NCBI GenBank assembly: GCA_001931535.1
Contig: CP016211.1
Location: 3,872,501-3,936,500, forward strand
Source of the DNA: Minicystis rosea
GTDB lineage: Bacteria; Myxococcota_A; Polyangia; Polyangiales; Polyangiaceae
Length of the DNA stretch: 64,000 nucleotides
Direction of reading: 5' to 3'
Shown here: piece by piece, positions 42,540 through 54,045 of the stretch
How the letters are laid out: every line of letters starts with the position of its first letter
How positions within the stretch are numbered: position 1 is the stretch's first letter
Notes under the pieces: model-generated
Told to the model about the DNA's origin: nothing
The model's input: the letters and a program-made list of their open reading frames with translations, nothing else
Databases searched by the model: none
Program-made: the position numbers and the translations under genes

Positions 42540-43691
42540 ATGCGGGTCCCTTTGGCTTTTGGCTGTCGTCTTTCGTTCGATGGGGGCTGCTTTCTCCTAC
42601 CGCGCGGGCGTCGTCCGACTAACCTTCGGCGCGTGCGTGAGCGGCTCGTCGACGGCCTCCTGCGGGGGGATCGCGCTTCCTGGGGTGCGCTGGGCGCGCT
42701 CTGGGCGCTGACGGCGATCTTGGTGCTCCTGCACCGTCCGCGGCACGACGGTGAGCCCACCGTGCGGCGCGGCGCGATCGCGCTCACGTTCGCGCTCCTG
42801 ATCGTGACCACGGCCACCTCGCTCGCCGGCCTGCCGCTCGCGACGGCGCTGTCCGTGCCGCGCGTGCGTTGGAACGCGGTGGAAGCGCCCGAGCTCATCG
42901 CCGCGAACGCCGGCGACGGCTTCCGCAAGCTGCGCGGACCGGTGGTGGTGATCCCCGGCCCGGAGCCCGATCTCGCGGTGCCCACGCTGGATGCATCGGA
43001 TCACTGGGTTCTGTTCGGGATGCTCTCGGGGCAGCCCATCCCCGGTCTTCCTCCGGCCGAGGCCGCCGCGGCCGCGCCGGGCGCGCCGCGTTTGTGCCGC
43101 GCCGAAGGGACCGAGTGTCGAGCCTGGCCGGTCGCCTGGCCCGATCCCGCGCGACCGCCGGCGCTCGGTGAATTGATGTGGAGGCGCACCGCGCCCGGCC
43201 CCCAGCGGCACGCGCTCGCTTACGACGTGGAGACGGGCCTCTACCTCGATCGCATCGATCCCGCGCCCGGCGTGCCCGCGGGCCTCGCCGGTCCGCACCT
43301 CGAGATCATCGGCCGCCCGGGCGCGGACGCGAAGCTCGATGGGCCGAGCGTGGTGCTCGTCGTGCGTCGCGTCGCCCACGGTCATCTCCGCGCCGCGCGC
43401 GTCGCGGCCACGCCCGATCCGGCACGCACCGGCGGCTACGCGTTCCAGCTCCACCGTGCCGACGTGTCGCTCATCGCCGCGCCGCGCGCGTTCGCCTGGG
43501 TCGCGCAGCCGCTGCTGTTGCTCACGAGCATGGCGCTGCCGCTCGGTCTCCTCGTGCTCGTGATCGCTCGCCGTCGCCGCGCCACAGGCCGCGTGTTGCC
43601 TTGGCTCGAGGCCGCCGCGGCCTTCGCTGCGGGCCTCGCCGCTGCCGCGCCGGCCGTCGTCGCGATGGCGAGCCTCTGGGCCTCGCGCTGA
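42540..43691 (+). CDS. Membrane protein of unknown function with large extracytoplasmic domain
   Basis: A 383-residue protein with membrane helices near residues 47-61, 80-105 and 315-380 (LLLLTSMALPLGLLVLVIA, AAAFAAGLAAAAPAVVAMAS). Between them about 200 residues with two nearby cysteines (LCRAEGTECRAWP) lie outside the cytoplasm and show beta character. No family is recognised. GGGAGG lies 6 nt before the ATG at 42540, which decides the start over a GTG at 42633. It is divergent from the L,D-transpeptidase gene, so a wall-related role is possible but not shown. Confidence 0.65.
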   Translation: MRVPLAFGCRLSFDGGCFLLPRGRRPTNLRRVRERLVDGLLRGDRASWGALGALWALTAILVLLHRPRHDGEPTVRRGAIALTFALLIVTTATSLAGLPLATALSVPRVRWNAVEAPELIAANAGDGFRKLRGPVVVIPGPEPDLAVPTLDASDHWVLFGMLSGQPIPGLPPAEAAAAAPGAPRLCRAEGTECRAWPVAWPDPARPPALGELMWRRTAPGPQRHALAYDVETGLYLDRIDPAPGVPAGLAGPHLEIIGRPGADAKLDGPSVVLVVRRVAHGHLRAARVAATPDPARTGGYAFQLHRADVSLIAAPRAFAWVAQPLLLLTSMALPLGLLVLVIARRRRATGRVLPWLEAAAAFAAGLAAAAPAVVAMASLWASR

Positions 43692-43740
43692 GCCGAAGCG
43701 CGAGGAGATCGCATCGGCGCGCTGCGCGCTCACGCGCGCA

Positions 43741-44154
43741 TCACATGCACACGTTGCTCTGACACACGTTGCTCTGGCACCAGCCGTTGGTGAAGCAGAA
43801 CGAGCCGGAGGCGAGCTTGTTCTGGCACTTGCCGAAGAAGTCGCAGTAGTCGGTGCTCACGCACTTCGCGTCGTCGAACGCCCCCCCGGTCGCGCAGCTC
43901 GCGTAACACGCGGTCGGGCTGCAGACGAAGTCATCGGCGCACGGCGCGGTGGTGCCGCCTTGGGTACACGCGCCCATGCCATTGCATGTCTTCGCCGACG
44001 TGAGGGTGTTGCCCGTGCACGACGCCGGCGTGCACGTCGTCTCCGCGAGCGCGCGGGCGGCAACGCGTGGGTCGCCGCCCGGCCCCGCGCCGCGCGCAGG
44101 CGGCGCGGCGAGGGCCAAGCACACGAACGTGATCGCAGCGCACGGAAATCGCAT
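43741..44154 (-). CDS. Small cysteine-rich secreted protein
   Basis: A 137-residue protein with a signal peptide (PPARG) and about 18 cysteines. The mature part (CTPASCTGNTLTSAKTCNGM, ACYASC, DYCDFFGKCQN, FCFTNGWCQSNVC) resembles one repeat block of the much larger cysteine-rich lipoprotein encoded 18 nt upstream in the same direction. It probably arose from that gene by partial duplication and is co-transcribed with it. It is exported and disulfide-stabilised; function unknown. Confidence 0.7.
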   Translation of the reverse strand: MRFPCAAITFVCLALAAPPARGAGPGGDPRVAARALAETTCTPASCTGNTLTSAKTCNGMGACTQGGTTAPCADDFVCSPTACYASCATGGAFDDAKCVSTDYCDFFGKCQNKLASGSFCFTNGWCQSNVCQSNVCM

Positions 44155-44172
44155 TGTCCCCCCCGGGCGATG

Positions 44173-46875
44173 CTACTCGCAGTTGCCCATCGTGCAGAGG
44201 CCGCTCGTGCACTCGGCGGGCCGACCGCAGCTCGCGTCCTTCGCTTTCTTCGGTTGGCAGTCGCCGCCGCTCACGCCGTCGCAGTAAGCGGTGTCGACGC
44301 ACCGCGCGTCACCCGTCGCGTTGGCGTTCCCGCATGCCGTGAGGCACGCGGTCCCCGCCGCGTTGCACATCAAGCTGTTCGGGCACGTCATGCTCGTGCT
44401 GTTGCAAGCGCCCGTGGCGTTGCAGGTCGTGAGCGTCGAGACGAGCGTGTTGGTGCCGGTCGTGCACGTGGTCTGGGCCGAGCAGAGGGCCGTGCAGCAG
44501 ACGTTGTTGGAGCCGCAGAACCCGCTCACGCACGCGCTGCCGCCGGTGCACCCCATGCCGCCGTCCGCGATCGTGGGCTTGCACGTGCCCGCGTCGCAGT
44601 AGTTGCCGGCCACGCACTTGGTGTCGTCGGTGCCGCAGCTCGACAGGCACGACGCCATGGCCGCGTCGCACTTCAAGTTGCCCGTGCACGCCGTGGTCGC
44701 CCCGCCCTGATTGCACGAGCCCGATCCATCGCAGGTCTTCGCAGTCGTCTGCTGGTTGCCCGTGCACGACGCCGCCTGGCACACCGTGCCCATCGCCGTC
44801 ACTTCGCACGCGCCGGCCGAGCACATCCCCGTCTGCCCGCACGGCGGCGTCGCCGTGCAGATGCCGCGCGGATCAGCTTGGTTGTTCTTTGCGTTGCCGC
44901 ACGTGCCGGCGCCGTTGCCGCTCTGCTTCTTCGCCGCCGAGCAGGCCTGGCAGGCCCCGGTGCAGCTGGTGTTGCAGCAGACGCCGTCGACGCAGAACCC
45001 GCTCGTGCACTGGTTCGCGGCCGTGCACGTGCCGCCGTTGGCCAGCTTCGTGACGCACGTGCCGTTCGAGCAGTAGTTGCCCGAGGCGCAGTCCGTGTCG
45101 CTCCCGCACATCGCGAGGCACGCGTTGCTCGCGCACACGTAGGGCGAGCAGGCCTGCGTCGGCGTGCTGGGCGCCACGCAACCGCCGGTCCCGTTGCAGG
45201 TCTTCGCCTTCGTCAGGGTCGAGGAGCTCGCGCACGACGCCGCCGTGCACACCGTGCCCGAGGTGTACTTCCGGCACGCGCCCGCGCCGTCGCAGAAGCC
45301 GTCGTTGCCGCACGACGTCTGCCCCTGATCCTGGCACTCGTTGTTGGGATCGGTGCCCGTCGCGATGGCCCCGCAGGTGCCGTCCGGGCCGCTGCCTTTC
45401 AGGGCAGCCGTGCACGCCTGGCACGTGCCGGTGCACGCGCTGTTGCAGCAGACCCCGTCGACGCAGAAGCCGCTCGTGCAGTCCGAGCCCGCGCTGCACG
45501 TCTTGCCGTTGCCGCACTTGTTCCCGCAGGTCGTGCCGCCGCAGTCGACGTCGGTCTCGGTGCCGTTCTTCGTCGAGTCGTTGCAGTTGAGCGTCCCCAC
45601 GCAACCGTCCGACACCGTGCCGCACGTCTTCCCGAGCTGCGCGCAGGTCTTCGGCGTGCAGCCGCAGACGTTGGGCGCGCCGCCGCCGCCGCAGGTGTTC
45701 GGCGACGTGCACTGGTTGTTGTTGGTGCAGCCGGTGCACTGCCCCGTGAGGCAGGCCTGCGACATGCCGCACCCGGTGCCGTCGACCAGCGTCACGTTCG
45801 CTTTGGTGCCGTTCGTGCACGTGTCCTGCGTGCACGCGTTGTTGTCGTTGGGCAGATCGGTGTCGTCGACCAACGTGGTGCGACCGCCCGAGCCGTCGCA
45901 CACGACCTTGTGGCAGTCGAACTGCGTCTGGTGGTCGGCCGCGAGCGTGCCCACCGGATCGAACTCGGTGCCGCACGCGAAGTTGACGCACGCCGGACGC
46001 TGACAATCGTCGATCGTGCCCGGGCACTCGTTGTCGACGGCGCACTGTTGGCAGGTGCCCGCGCCGTCGCAGAAGCCGGGCTGGCTACCGTTGAAGGTGC
46101 TGCACGGGTTGTCGAGCGCCTTGGGCGGGTTCGACTTCACGCCGTTGTTGCAGACCTCGGTGTCGCAGTCGGTCGTGGTGAGCGGGACGTCGCTGTCGTC
46201 GATCTGATCGACGTCCTCCCCGCCCAAGCAGATGCGCTGGTGACAGTCGCCCTTGACCTGCGTCACGTTGGGCGTGTCCATGCCGTCGGGCAGCGGCACG
46301 TAGACGCACTTGTTCTGCGACACGTCGCAGCTCGGCACGACGCACGGGTTCGTCGTGGCGCACTGGCTCGACTCGGTGCACACGACCGAGCACTCGCCCT
46401 GCATGTCACAGCGGCCCGCGTTGCCGCCTTCGTCCACGCAGACCGTGTTCGTCGGCTTCGGCACGTGCGACGCCACCATGTTGGCGCACGAGTCGATGGT
46501 GCAGGGCTTCTTGTCGTCGGGCACGTCGTCGTTCTGCGCGACGTCCGTCGGCTCGCCGTTCTTGCACTGGATGGTCTTGCAGTCGCCGGCCGTCTGCGCG
46601 GCGTCGGGCGCCGGCTTGCCGTCGACGATGGTGAACGCGCAGGTCTTGTCGGCGCCGCAATGCTCGATGGTGCACGGGTTGTCGTCGTCGCACTGGCTGT
46701 CGACGTTGCACGGGATCGTGGGCCCGCCGCCTCCGCCGCCGTTGCCCGTGCCGTGCGTGTTCAAGCCACAACCGGCGAACAGGAGCAGCGCGGCGCTCAT
46801 CGACAAGAGCCACGCGCTCGAGGAACGAGTGAACACCGCGCCGCGGCGGCTCGTGGCAGATCTACGAACGTTCAT
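44173..46875 (-). CDS. Large cysteine-rich repeat lipoprotein
   Basis: A 900-residue predicted lipoprotein (LLFAGC). More than 100 cysteines occur in loose repeats such as FCVDGVCCNSACTGTCQAC (twice, about residues 475 and 640), SCTGNQQTTAKTCDGSGSC and DYCSNGTC-type modules. A few patches keep acidic Asn/Asp loops (DCDTEVCNNG). These are myxobacterial Cys-rich modules related to DUF4215-like proteins, thought to form rigid disulfide-bonded rods on the surface. ATG 46875 has GGAGAG about 8 nt upstream and begins the leader. No enzyme motif is visible. Confidence 0.75.
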   Translation of the reverse strand: MNVRRSATSRRGAVFTRSSSAWLLSMSAALLLFAGCGLNTHGTGNGGGGGGPTIPCNVDSQCDDDNPCTIEHCGADKTCAFTIVDGKPAPDAAQTAGDCKTIQCKNGEPTDVAQNDDVPDDKKPCTIDSCANMVASHVPKPTNTVCVDEGGNAGRCDMQGECSVVCTESSQCATTNPCVVPSCDVSQNKCVYVPLPDGMDTPNVTQVKGDCHQRICLGGEDVDQIDDSDVPLTTTDCDTEVCNNGVKSNPPKALDNPCSTFNGSQPGFCDGAGTCQQCAVDNECPGTIDDCQRPACVNFACGTEFDPVGTLAADHQTQFDCHKVVCDGSGGRTTLVDDTDLPNDNNACTQDTCTNGTKANVTLVDGTGCGMSQACLTGQCTGCTNNNQCTSPNTCGGGGAPNVCGCTPKTCAQLGKTCGTVSDGCVGTLNCNDSTKNGTETDVDCGGTTCGNKCGNGKTCSAGSDCTSGFCVDGVCCNSACTGTCQACTAALKGSGPDGTCGAIATGTDPNNECQDQGQTSCGNDGFCDGAGACRKYTSGTVCTAASCASSSTLTKAKTCNGTGGCVAPSTPTQACSPYVCASNACLAMCGSDTDCASGNYCSNGTCVTKLANGGTCTAANQCTSGFCVDGVCCNTSCTGACQACSAAKKQSGNGAGTCGNAKNNQADPRGICTATPPCGQTGMCSAGACEVTAMGTVCQAASCTGNQQTTAKTCDGSGSCNQGGATTACTGNLKCDAAMASCLSSCGTDDTKCVAGNYCDAGTCKPTIADGGMGCTGGSACVSGFCGSNNVCCTALCSAQTTCTTGTNTLVSTLTTCNATGACNSTSMTCPNSLMCNAAGTACLTACGNANATGDARCVDTAYCDGVSGGDCQPKKAKDASCGRPAECTSGLCTMGNCE

Positions 46876-46981
46876 CGAAGCGTCTCTCCGCGGGGCGGCC
46901 GATCGTGGGCCCCGATCGCGAGGAAGGAGCGACGCCATGATCGCCCAACTCGCGGGCGACGTGCGGGGAAATGTGGATCTC

Positions 46982-46999
46982 GGCCGCGGATCCGCGGCC
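46982..46999 (-). terminator. Terminator palindrome of glgA
   Basis: An 18-bp perfect palindrome centred on GGATCC, flanked by CTC and GAG arms, 12 nt past the glgA stop. Confidence 0.6.
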
Positions 47000-47010
47000 C
47001 TTCCGAGAGG

Positions 47011-48477
47011 CTACGCGCCGGCCTTGGCGGCCGCGGCGCGATACACGTGGGCGTAGCGACGCGCGGGACGATCCCAGCCGAGGTCGAGCCGCATGACGCG
47101 ACGGCGGAGCGCGGGCCAGCGCGGCGACGTCATGGCCGCGAGCGCTCGCTGCACGCCCGCGAGCAACGCGGCCGAGGTCGGCTTGTCGAAGAGGAAGCCC
47201 GTGCCCGTCTCCAACGCGGCGTCGCAATCGACGATCGTGTCCGACAGCCCGCCCGTGCGGCACGCGACCGGGATCGCGCCGTAGCGTTGCGCGTAGAGCT
47301 GCACCAGACCGCAGGGCTCGTAACGCGACGGCACGAGCACCACGTCCGCCGCCGCGAAGAGCCGATGAATGATGGGCTCCGGCACCGCGCCCACGTACGC
47401 CGCGCGCTCCGGCGCCTTGGCCACCGCCGCTTGCAGCTTGGCCACGAGCGCGGGATCGCCCGTGCCGGCGATCGCCACCGACACGTCGCTCTTCAAGATC
47501 TTCGGCAGCGCCGCGGCCAGCAGATCGCTGCCCTTCTGCGGCACCACGCGCCCGATCGAAACGATGAGCGGCCGCTCCGGCCTGATCTCGAGGCCGAGCT
47601 CCTGGAGCAACGCCGCCTTGCAGCGACCCTTGTTGCTCGCGTCCTCGGCGTCGTAGTGAGCGATGATCGCCGGATCGGTCATGGGGTTGTAGACGGCGTA
47701 GTCGATGCCGTTGACGATCCCCGTCAGATCCTTTTGCCGGAGGCGGAGCACGCCGTCGAGGCGCTCCCCGAGCTCGGGCGTGAGGATCTCGCTCGCGTAC
47801 GTCGTGCTCACGGTCGTGATCGCGTCGGCCGTGAGGATGCCGGCCTTGAGGTAGCTGACCGAGCCGTAGAACTCGAGCTTGTCGAGCGAGAAGTGCTCCG
47901 GCCCGAGCCCCGCGTGCGCCAGATCGGCCGCGGGGAAGATGCCCTGGTGCGCGAGGTTGTGGATGGTGAGCACCGTGCGCGTGCGCGGCAGCTCGGCGGC
48001 GCGCTGGCGGATCAGGTACGGCACGAGCGCCGCCGGCCAGTCGTGCGCGTGCACGATGTCGAAGGGCTGGCCGGCCTGCTCGCGCTGGCGCACCACCTCG
48101 GTCACCGCGCGGGAGAAGAGGCCGAAGCGCCGCCCGTTGTCGGGGTAGTCGGCGCCGCCCTCACCGTAGATGCCGGGGCGATCGAAGAGACCGGGCACGT
48201 CGAGCAGCAGCAGATCGACGCCGGAGCCGAGCCGGCCGTCGTACACGGTCACCTCCGCGCCGGGGATCCCGTGCGACGGCACCGCCGGCACCACCACCGG
48301 GGTGAGCCGCCGGGCGAGCATCAGCCCGCCGGCCTCGACCGCCGGGTAGCGCGGGAGCGCGATGGTCACCTTGTGGCCGAGCAGGCGAAGCGCCTTGCTG
48401 AGGGCCGCGACCACGTCCGCGAGCCCGCCGACCTTGGCCATCGGTGCGAGCTCCGAGGCGACGAAGAGGATGTCCAT
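47011..48477 (-). CDS. glgA: Glycogen synthase (ADP-glucose type, GT5)
   Basis: A 488-residue full-length glycogen/starch synthase that extends alpha-1,4-glucan from ADP-glucose. The start MDILFVASELAPMAKVGGLA holds the KxGGL donor motif; DIVHAHDWPAALVPYL, TIHNLAHQG, IVSIGRVVPQKGSDLL, VLVPSRYEPCGL and CRTGGLSDTI are family blocks with the conserved Glu of the GT-B C-terminal domain. It works in the cytoplasm. No other glycogen gene lies beside it. It is divergent from a Ser/Thr kinase gene with 293 nt between the starts. Confidence 0.96.
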   Translation of the reverse strand: MDILFVASELAPMAKVGGLADVVAALSKALRLLGHKVTIALPRYPAVEAGGLMLARRLTPVVVPAVPSHGIPGAEVTVYDGRLGSGVDLLLLDVPGLFDRPGIYGEGGADYPDNGRRFGLFSRAVTEVVRQREQAGQPFDIVHAHDWPAALVPYLIRQRAAELPRTRTVLTIHNLAHQGIFPAADLAHAGLGPEHFSLDKLEFYGSVSYLKAGILTADAITTVSTTYASEILTPELGERLDGVLRLRQKDLTGIVNGIDYAVYNPMTDPAIIAHYDAEDASNKGRCKAALLQELGLEIRPERPLIVSIGRVVPQKGSDLLAAALPKILKSDVSVAIAGTGDPALVAKLQAAVAKAPERAAYVGAVPEPIIHRLFAAADVVLVPSRYEPCGLVQLYAQRYGAIPVACRTGGLSDTIVDCDAALETGTGFLFDKPTSAALLAGVQRALAAMTSPRWPALRRRVMRLDLGWDRPARRYAHVYRAAAAKAGA

Positions 48478-48770
48478 GGGCCGGCGGCTCTACCACAACC
48501 GCGGCGCTTGGGGCATGCCCACGCGTGGGTCGCTCTCCTGCCCGGGCAACCGGGCTCCCGGCGATCCATGCGACATGTCGCACCTTTTGGGCCCCATCCG
48601 GGGGTATCCCCGAGCACGGCACGCCGGGCGGGCTCACCACACGCGTCGCAACCGGCATGCGTGCTTGCAGAGACTGGACGCTTCTTTGGTATGGTGCGGT
48701 GAGACGTTCTCCCGTCCCATCGAGGTTCCGCTCTCGGCAGCCTCGAAGACGCCCGAGGATCGCGACGCGC

Positions 48771-50801
<2,031 letters not shown>

Positions 50802-51107
50802 TCAGCGCCGGGCCGCTTGCGGCCTCATCGTGATCGCCGACGTTTCACACGCATTCGCGCGTGTTGCGCGTCGCCTGCTTCGGGGCCCGGCAGTGCCGCA
50901 GAATGCAGCACCGTCGCTCCGTGGTAAGCGACGATCGCAGGGCATGGAGCCGCGACGCTGTGCGGATTCCAGCGTGAACCGCCCTACGCGCGTGTGCCCG
51001 TGACGACGTTTCAGCACGCGGCGGATTGTCTCCAGGCGCGGACCCATATAAGGCTTTCTCGGGGCGATCCTGTGTCCGAGACAGGGCCGCCCGCACTTGG
51101 AGGATAC
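50802..51107. other. Intergenic region between the kinase and the DUF4215/PPC gene
   Basis: The 306 nt hold the hairpin at 50811. No gene is supported; a very long reverse-strand open frame here is a shadow of codon bias. Confidence 0.5.
50811..50824 (+). terminator. Hairpin directly after the kinase stop
   Basis: GGCCGC, TT, GCGGCC, 9 nt past the stop. On the minus strand the surrounding bases (CACGATGAGGCCGC) resemble the first hairpin of the dispersed repeat at 63941. Confidence 0.5.
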
Positions 51108-53909
51108 ATGATCTCGAGGATCACGTTCTTGACGGCCACGTTGCTGGCGTGTGCCGTGGTGTCCGGATGCGCGACGGGCACACCTCAGGGTCCGGGCGGC
51201 GGGATGAGCACATCCACCACCGGCGGCAGCGGAGGCACGGGAGGCAACGGCACCGGCGGCGCGGGCATGGTCGCGTGCGGTAACGGCGTCATCGAAACCG
51301 GCGAGGATTGCGACGACGGCAACCTCTTCCCCGGTGACGGATGCAGCTCCAAGTGCGCGCTGGAGACGGGCTTCACGTGCAGCGGGATGCCGAGCATCTG
51401 CGCGGCGACGTGCGGCGACGGCTTCATCGGCGGCCCTGAAGAGTGCGACGATCAGAACACCACGGCCGGCGACGGCTGCTCCGCGAACTGCACCGTGGAG
51501 GTCGGCTTCTCGTGCAAGGGCGTGCCCAGCAAGTGCAGCACCACCTGCGGCGACGGTGTCGTCGGCGGCACCGAGCAGTGCGACGACCACAACCTCGGTG
51601 ACGGCGATGGCTGCAACAAGAGCTGCCAGACCGAGCTCGGCTACAAGTGCGTCGGCGCGCCGAGCGACTGCAACACCGTCTGCGGCGACGGCATCATCGC
51701 GGGCGCCGAGGTCTGCGACGACGGCAACGGCATCAACGGCGACGGCTGCGGCAGCACGTGCGTGGAGGAGCCGGGCTTCAACTGCTCCGGCGAGCCCACC
51801 ATCTGCACGTCGGTGTGCGGCGACGGCATCGTGGCCGCCGACGAGGAGTGCGACGACAAGAACACCGCCTCCAACGACGGCTGCTCCGCCATGTGCCAGA
51901 AGGAGCCCGGCTGGGCCTGCAGCGGCGCGCCCAACGTCTGCACGCCGATCTGCGGCGACGGCAAGATCGTCGGCGCCGAGCAGTGCGACGACGGCAACAT
52001 CATCCCCGGCGACGGCTGCAGCGCCCTCTGCAAGACGCAGTACGGCTACACCTGCACCGGCACGCCGAGCGTCTGCAAGATCGTCTGCGGCGACGGCGTG
52101 ATCGCCGGCTCCGAGGTCTGCGACGACGGCAACAGCGCGAACGGCGACGGCTGCTCGTCCACGTGCAAGGTCGAGCTGCACTACACGTGCACGGGCGTGC
52201 CCTCGGTGTGCAACGGCATCTGCGGCGACGGCATCAAGGTGTCGAAGGAGCAGTGCGACGACAACAACACCACGCCCGGCGACGGCTGCTCGCAGACCTG
52301 CACCGTCGAGAGCGGCTACACGTGCACGGGCTCGCCCAGCACGTGCCAGACCGTGTGCGGCGACGGCGTCGTCGGCGGGCAGGAGCTGTGCGACGACGGC
52401 AACAGCGTGAGCGGCGACGGCTGCTCCAGCCAATGCACGCTCGAGGGCGGCTACACCTGCACCGGGACGCACCCGACGGTCTGCGTCGGCGTCTGCGGCG
52501 ACGGCATCCTCGAGCACGGCGAGCAGTGCGACGACAGCAACAAGAACAACGGTGACTGCTGCTCGAGCACCTGCCAGGCGGAGGCCGGCTGCGAGATCGA
52601 GAGCAACGACAGCATCACCAAGGCGAACGACTTCGCCACCATCGGCCAGAGCGGCAAGGTGAAGGGCTTGGTGAGCCCGACGAGCGATGTCGACTACTAC
52701 TACGTCGTCATCCCCACCGGCTCGCCCAGCGGCTCGCTGACCGCGACGATCCTCGACGGCCCCATCTCCGGCGACACCTGCGCCTCGGGCAAGGTCGACA
52801 CGATGGTCAGCGTCCTCGACCCGAACGGCAACTTGATCGCGTCGCACGACGACATCAGCACCTCGAACAAGTGCTCGACGTTGACGGTCCCCGCGCTGCC
52901 GCCCGGGAAGTACTACGTGACGGTCAAGAACGGCGTGGCTTCGACGAAGACCTACAGCTACACGCTGCAGATCTCGACCACGCTCGCCGTGTGCGGCAAC
53001 GGCACCAAGGAGCCGGGCGAGCAGTGCGACGACAGCAACGTCGTCGGCGGTGACGGGTGCAGCGCGACCTGCACGATCGAAGGCATCCCCAGCGAGGTGG
53101 AGCCGAACAGCACGTTCGCGCAGGCCGACGCGCGCGCGGCGGACCCGACGCCGGTGCTCTTCACCGCGCCGACGCTCCTCGCGGGCTCGATCCCGGCCAA
53201 CGACAAGGACATCTACAAGGTGCAGCTCGCCCAGTCCGGCGTGGTGCGCTTCGAGACGTTCGACAACATCAACCCCGCGAACTGCACCATCGCGGCCACG
53301 CGCTTCCGCCTCTACAACGCCTCGCAGCAGCAGATCTACACCGACGCCACGAGCGGCATCGCCAACTGCTCCGCGCTGGTGGTGAACCTCGCGGCGGGCA
53401 CGTACTACCTCCAGGTCGAGGCCGCGAACGTGGGCGCGGCGATCGCGGGTTACTTCGTGGAGATGAGCTTCCCGACGGACGACGGCGCCGAGGTGGAGCC
53501 CAACAACACGAACACGCAGGCCACGGCGCTCCCGGGCACCGAGATGTACGTGCTCGGCGGGCACCTCACCAACTCGGACGCGGACTACTTCGCCGTCACC
53601 GTGCCCGCGGGCGCCTCCATCCGCGCGGAGGTCATCGAGGGCGCCGCGGAGACGTGCGAGTCGCTCGAGGTCGACAGCCGCCTCACGCTGTACAGCGCCG
53701 CCGCCCCGAGCACGGCGTTGGCCGACGACGACGACAACGGCCGCGGCTCCTGCTCCCTCCTGGACGGCACCGGCACGACGCCGCTGCACACCGCGGCGCA
53801 CAACCTGGCGGCGGGCGTCTACTACCTGCAGGTGCGCGCGTCGGTGCTCGCGTCGAGCGGGACGACCGGACAGTTCGACTACCGCCTGGTGGTCACGATC
53901 CGGCCCTGA
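51108..53909 (+). CDS. Lipoprotein with eleven DUF4215 repeats and three PPC-like domains
   Basis: A 933-residue predicted lipoprotein (VVSGC, Cys21) with a Gly-rich spacer. Ten DUF4215 repeats run in tandem (about residues 55-490; CGDGVIAGSEVCDDGN type). Then a PPC-like beta-sandwich (ESNDSITKANDFATIG to YTLQIS), an eleventh DUF4215 repeat (CGNGTKEPGEQCDDSN), and two more PPC-like domains (EPNSTFAQADARA; EPNNTNTQATALPG). PPC domains occur in exported hydrolases and adhesins; no hydrolase domain is present here, so surface binding is likely. TTGGAGG precedes the ATG at 51108. A perfect hairpin at 53919 ends the unit. Confidence 0.9.
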   Translation: MISRITFLTATLLACAVVSGCATGTPQGPGGGMSTSTTGGSGGTGGNGTGGAGMVACGNGVIETGEDCDDGNLFPGDGCSSKCALETGFTCSGMPSICAATCGDGFIGGPEECDDQNTTAGDGCSANCTVEVGFSCKGVPSKCSTTCGDGVVGGTEQCDDHNLGDGDGCNKSCQTELGYKCVGAPSDCNTVCGDGIIAGAEVCDDGNGINGDGCGSTCVEEPGFNCSGEPTICTSVCGDGIVAADEECDDKNTASNDGCSAMCQKEPGWACSGAPNVCTPICGDGKIVGAEQCDDGNIIPGDGCSALCKTQYGYTCTGTPSVCKIVCGDGVIAGSEVCDDGNSANGDGCSSTCKVELHYTCTGVPSVCNGICGDGIKVSKEQCDDNNTTPGDGCSQTCTVESGYTCTGSPSTCQTVCGDGVVGGQELCDDGNSVSGDGCSSQCTLEGGYTCTGTHPTVCVGVCGDGILEHGEQCDDSNKNNGDCCSSTCQAEAGCEIESNDSITKANDFATIGQSGKVKGLVSPTSDVDYYYVVIPTGSPSGSLTATILDGPISGDTCASGKVDTMVSVLDPNGNLIASHDDISTSNKCSTLTVPALPPGKYYVTVKNGVASTKTYSYTLQISTTLAVCGNGTKEPGEQCDDSNVVGGDGCSATCTIEGIPSEVEPNSTFAQADARAADPTPVLFTAPTLLAGSIPANDKDIYKVQLAQSGVVRFETFDNINPANCTIAATRFRLYNASQQQIYTDATSGIANCSALVVNLAAGTYYLQVEAANVGAAIAGYFVEMSFPTDDGAEVEPNNTNTQATALPGTEMYVLGGHLTNSDADYFAVTVPAGASIRAEVIEGAAETCESLEVDSRLTLYSAAAPSTALADDDDNGRGSCSLLDGTGTTPLHTAAHNLAAGVYYLQVRASVLASSGTTGQFDYRLVVTIRP

Positions 53910-53918
53910 CACCGCGCA

Positions 53919-53950
53919 ATCGAGCCCGGAGCAGCCGCTCCGGGCTCGAT
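53919..53950. terminator. Bidirectional terminator hairpin
   Basis: ATCGAGCCCGGAGC, loop AGCC, GCTCCGGGCTCGAT; 14-bp perfect stem between the convergent DUF4215/PPC and CBS genes. Confidence 0.85.
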
Positions 53951-54045
53951 GCGATCCTCGCCATCCTCCGATGGCCCGCGCCCCCGGCTGCGATCCACGT
54001 GCAGCCACTCCCCACGAAGATTCTTCGACGTGATCGACGCCGGCG

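Noticed and set aside
43960..48702. Plus-strand open frame of 1580 codons
   Set aside because: Antisense to the Cys-rich lipoprotein and glgA, no domain, Arg/Ala-rich low-complexity composition.
51260..52600. Regular DNA repeat that could be mistaken for a CRISPR-like array
   Set aside because: It is the coding sequence of tandem DUF4215 modules; the unit is imperfect, in frame and without unique spacers.
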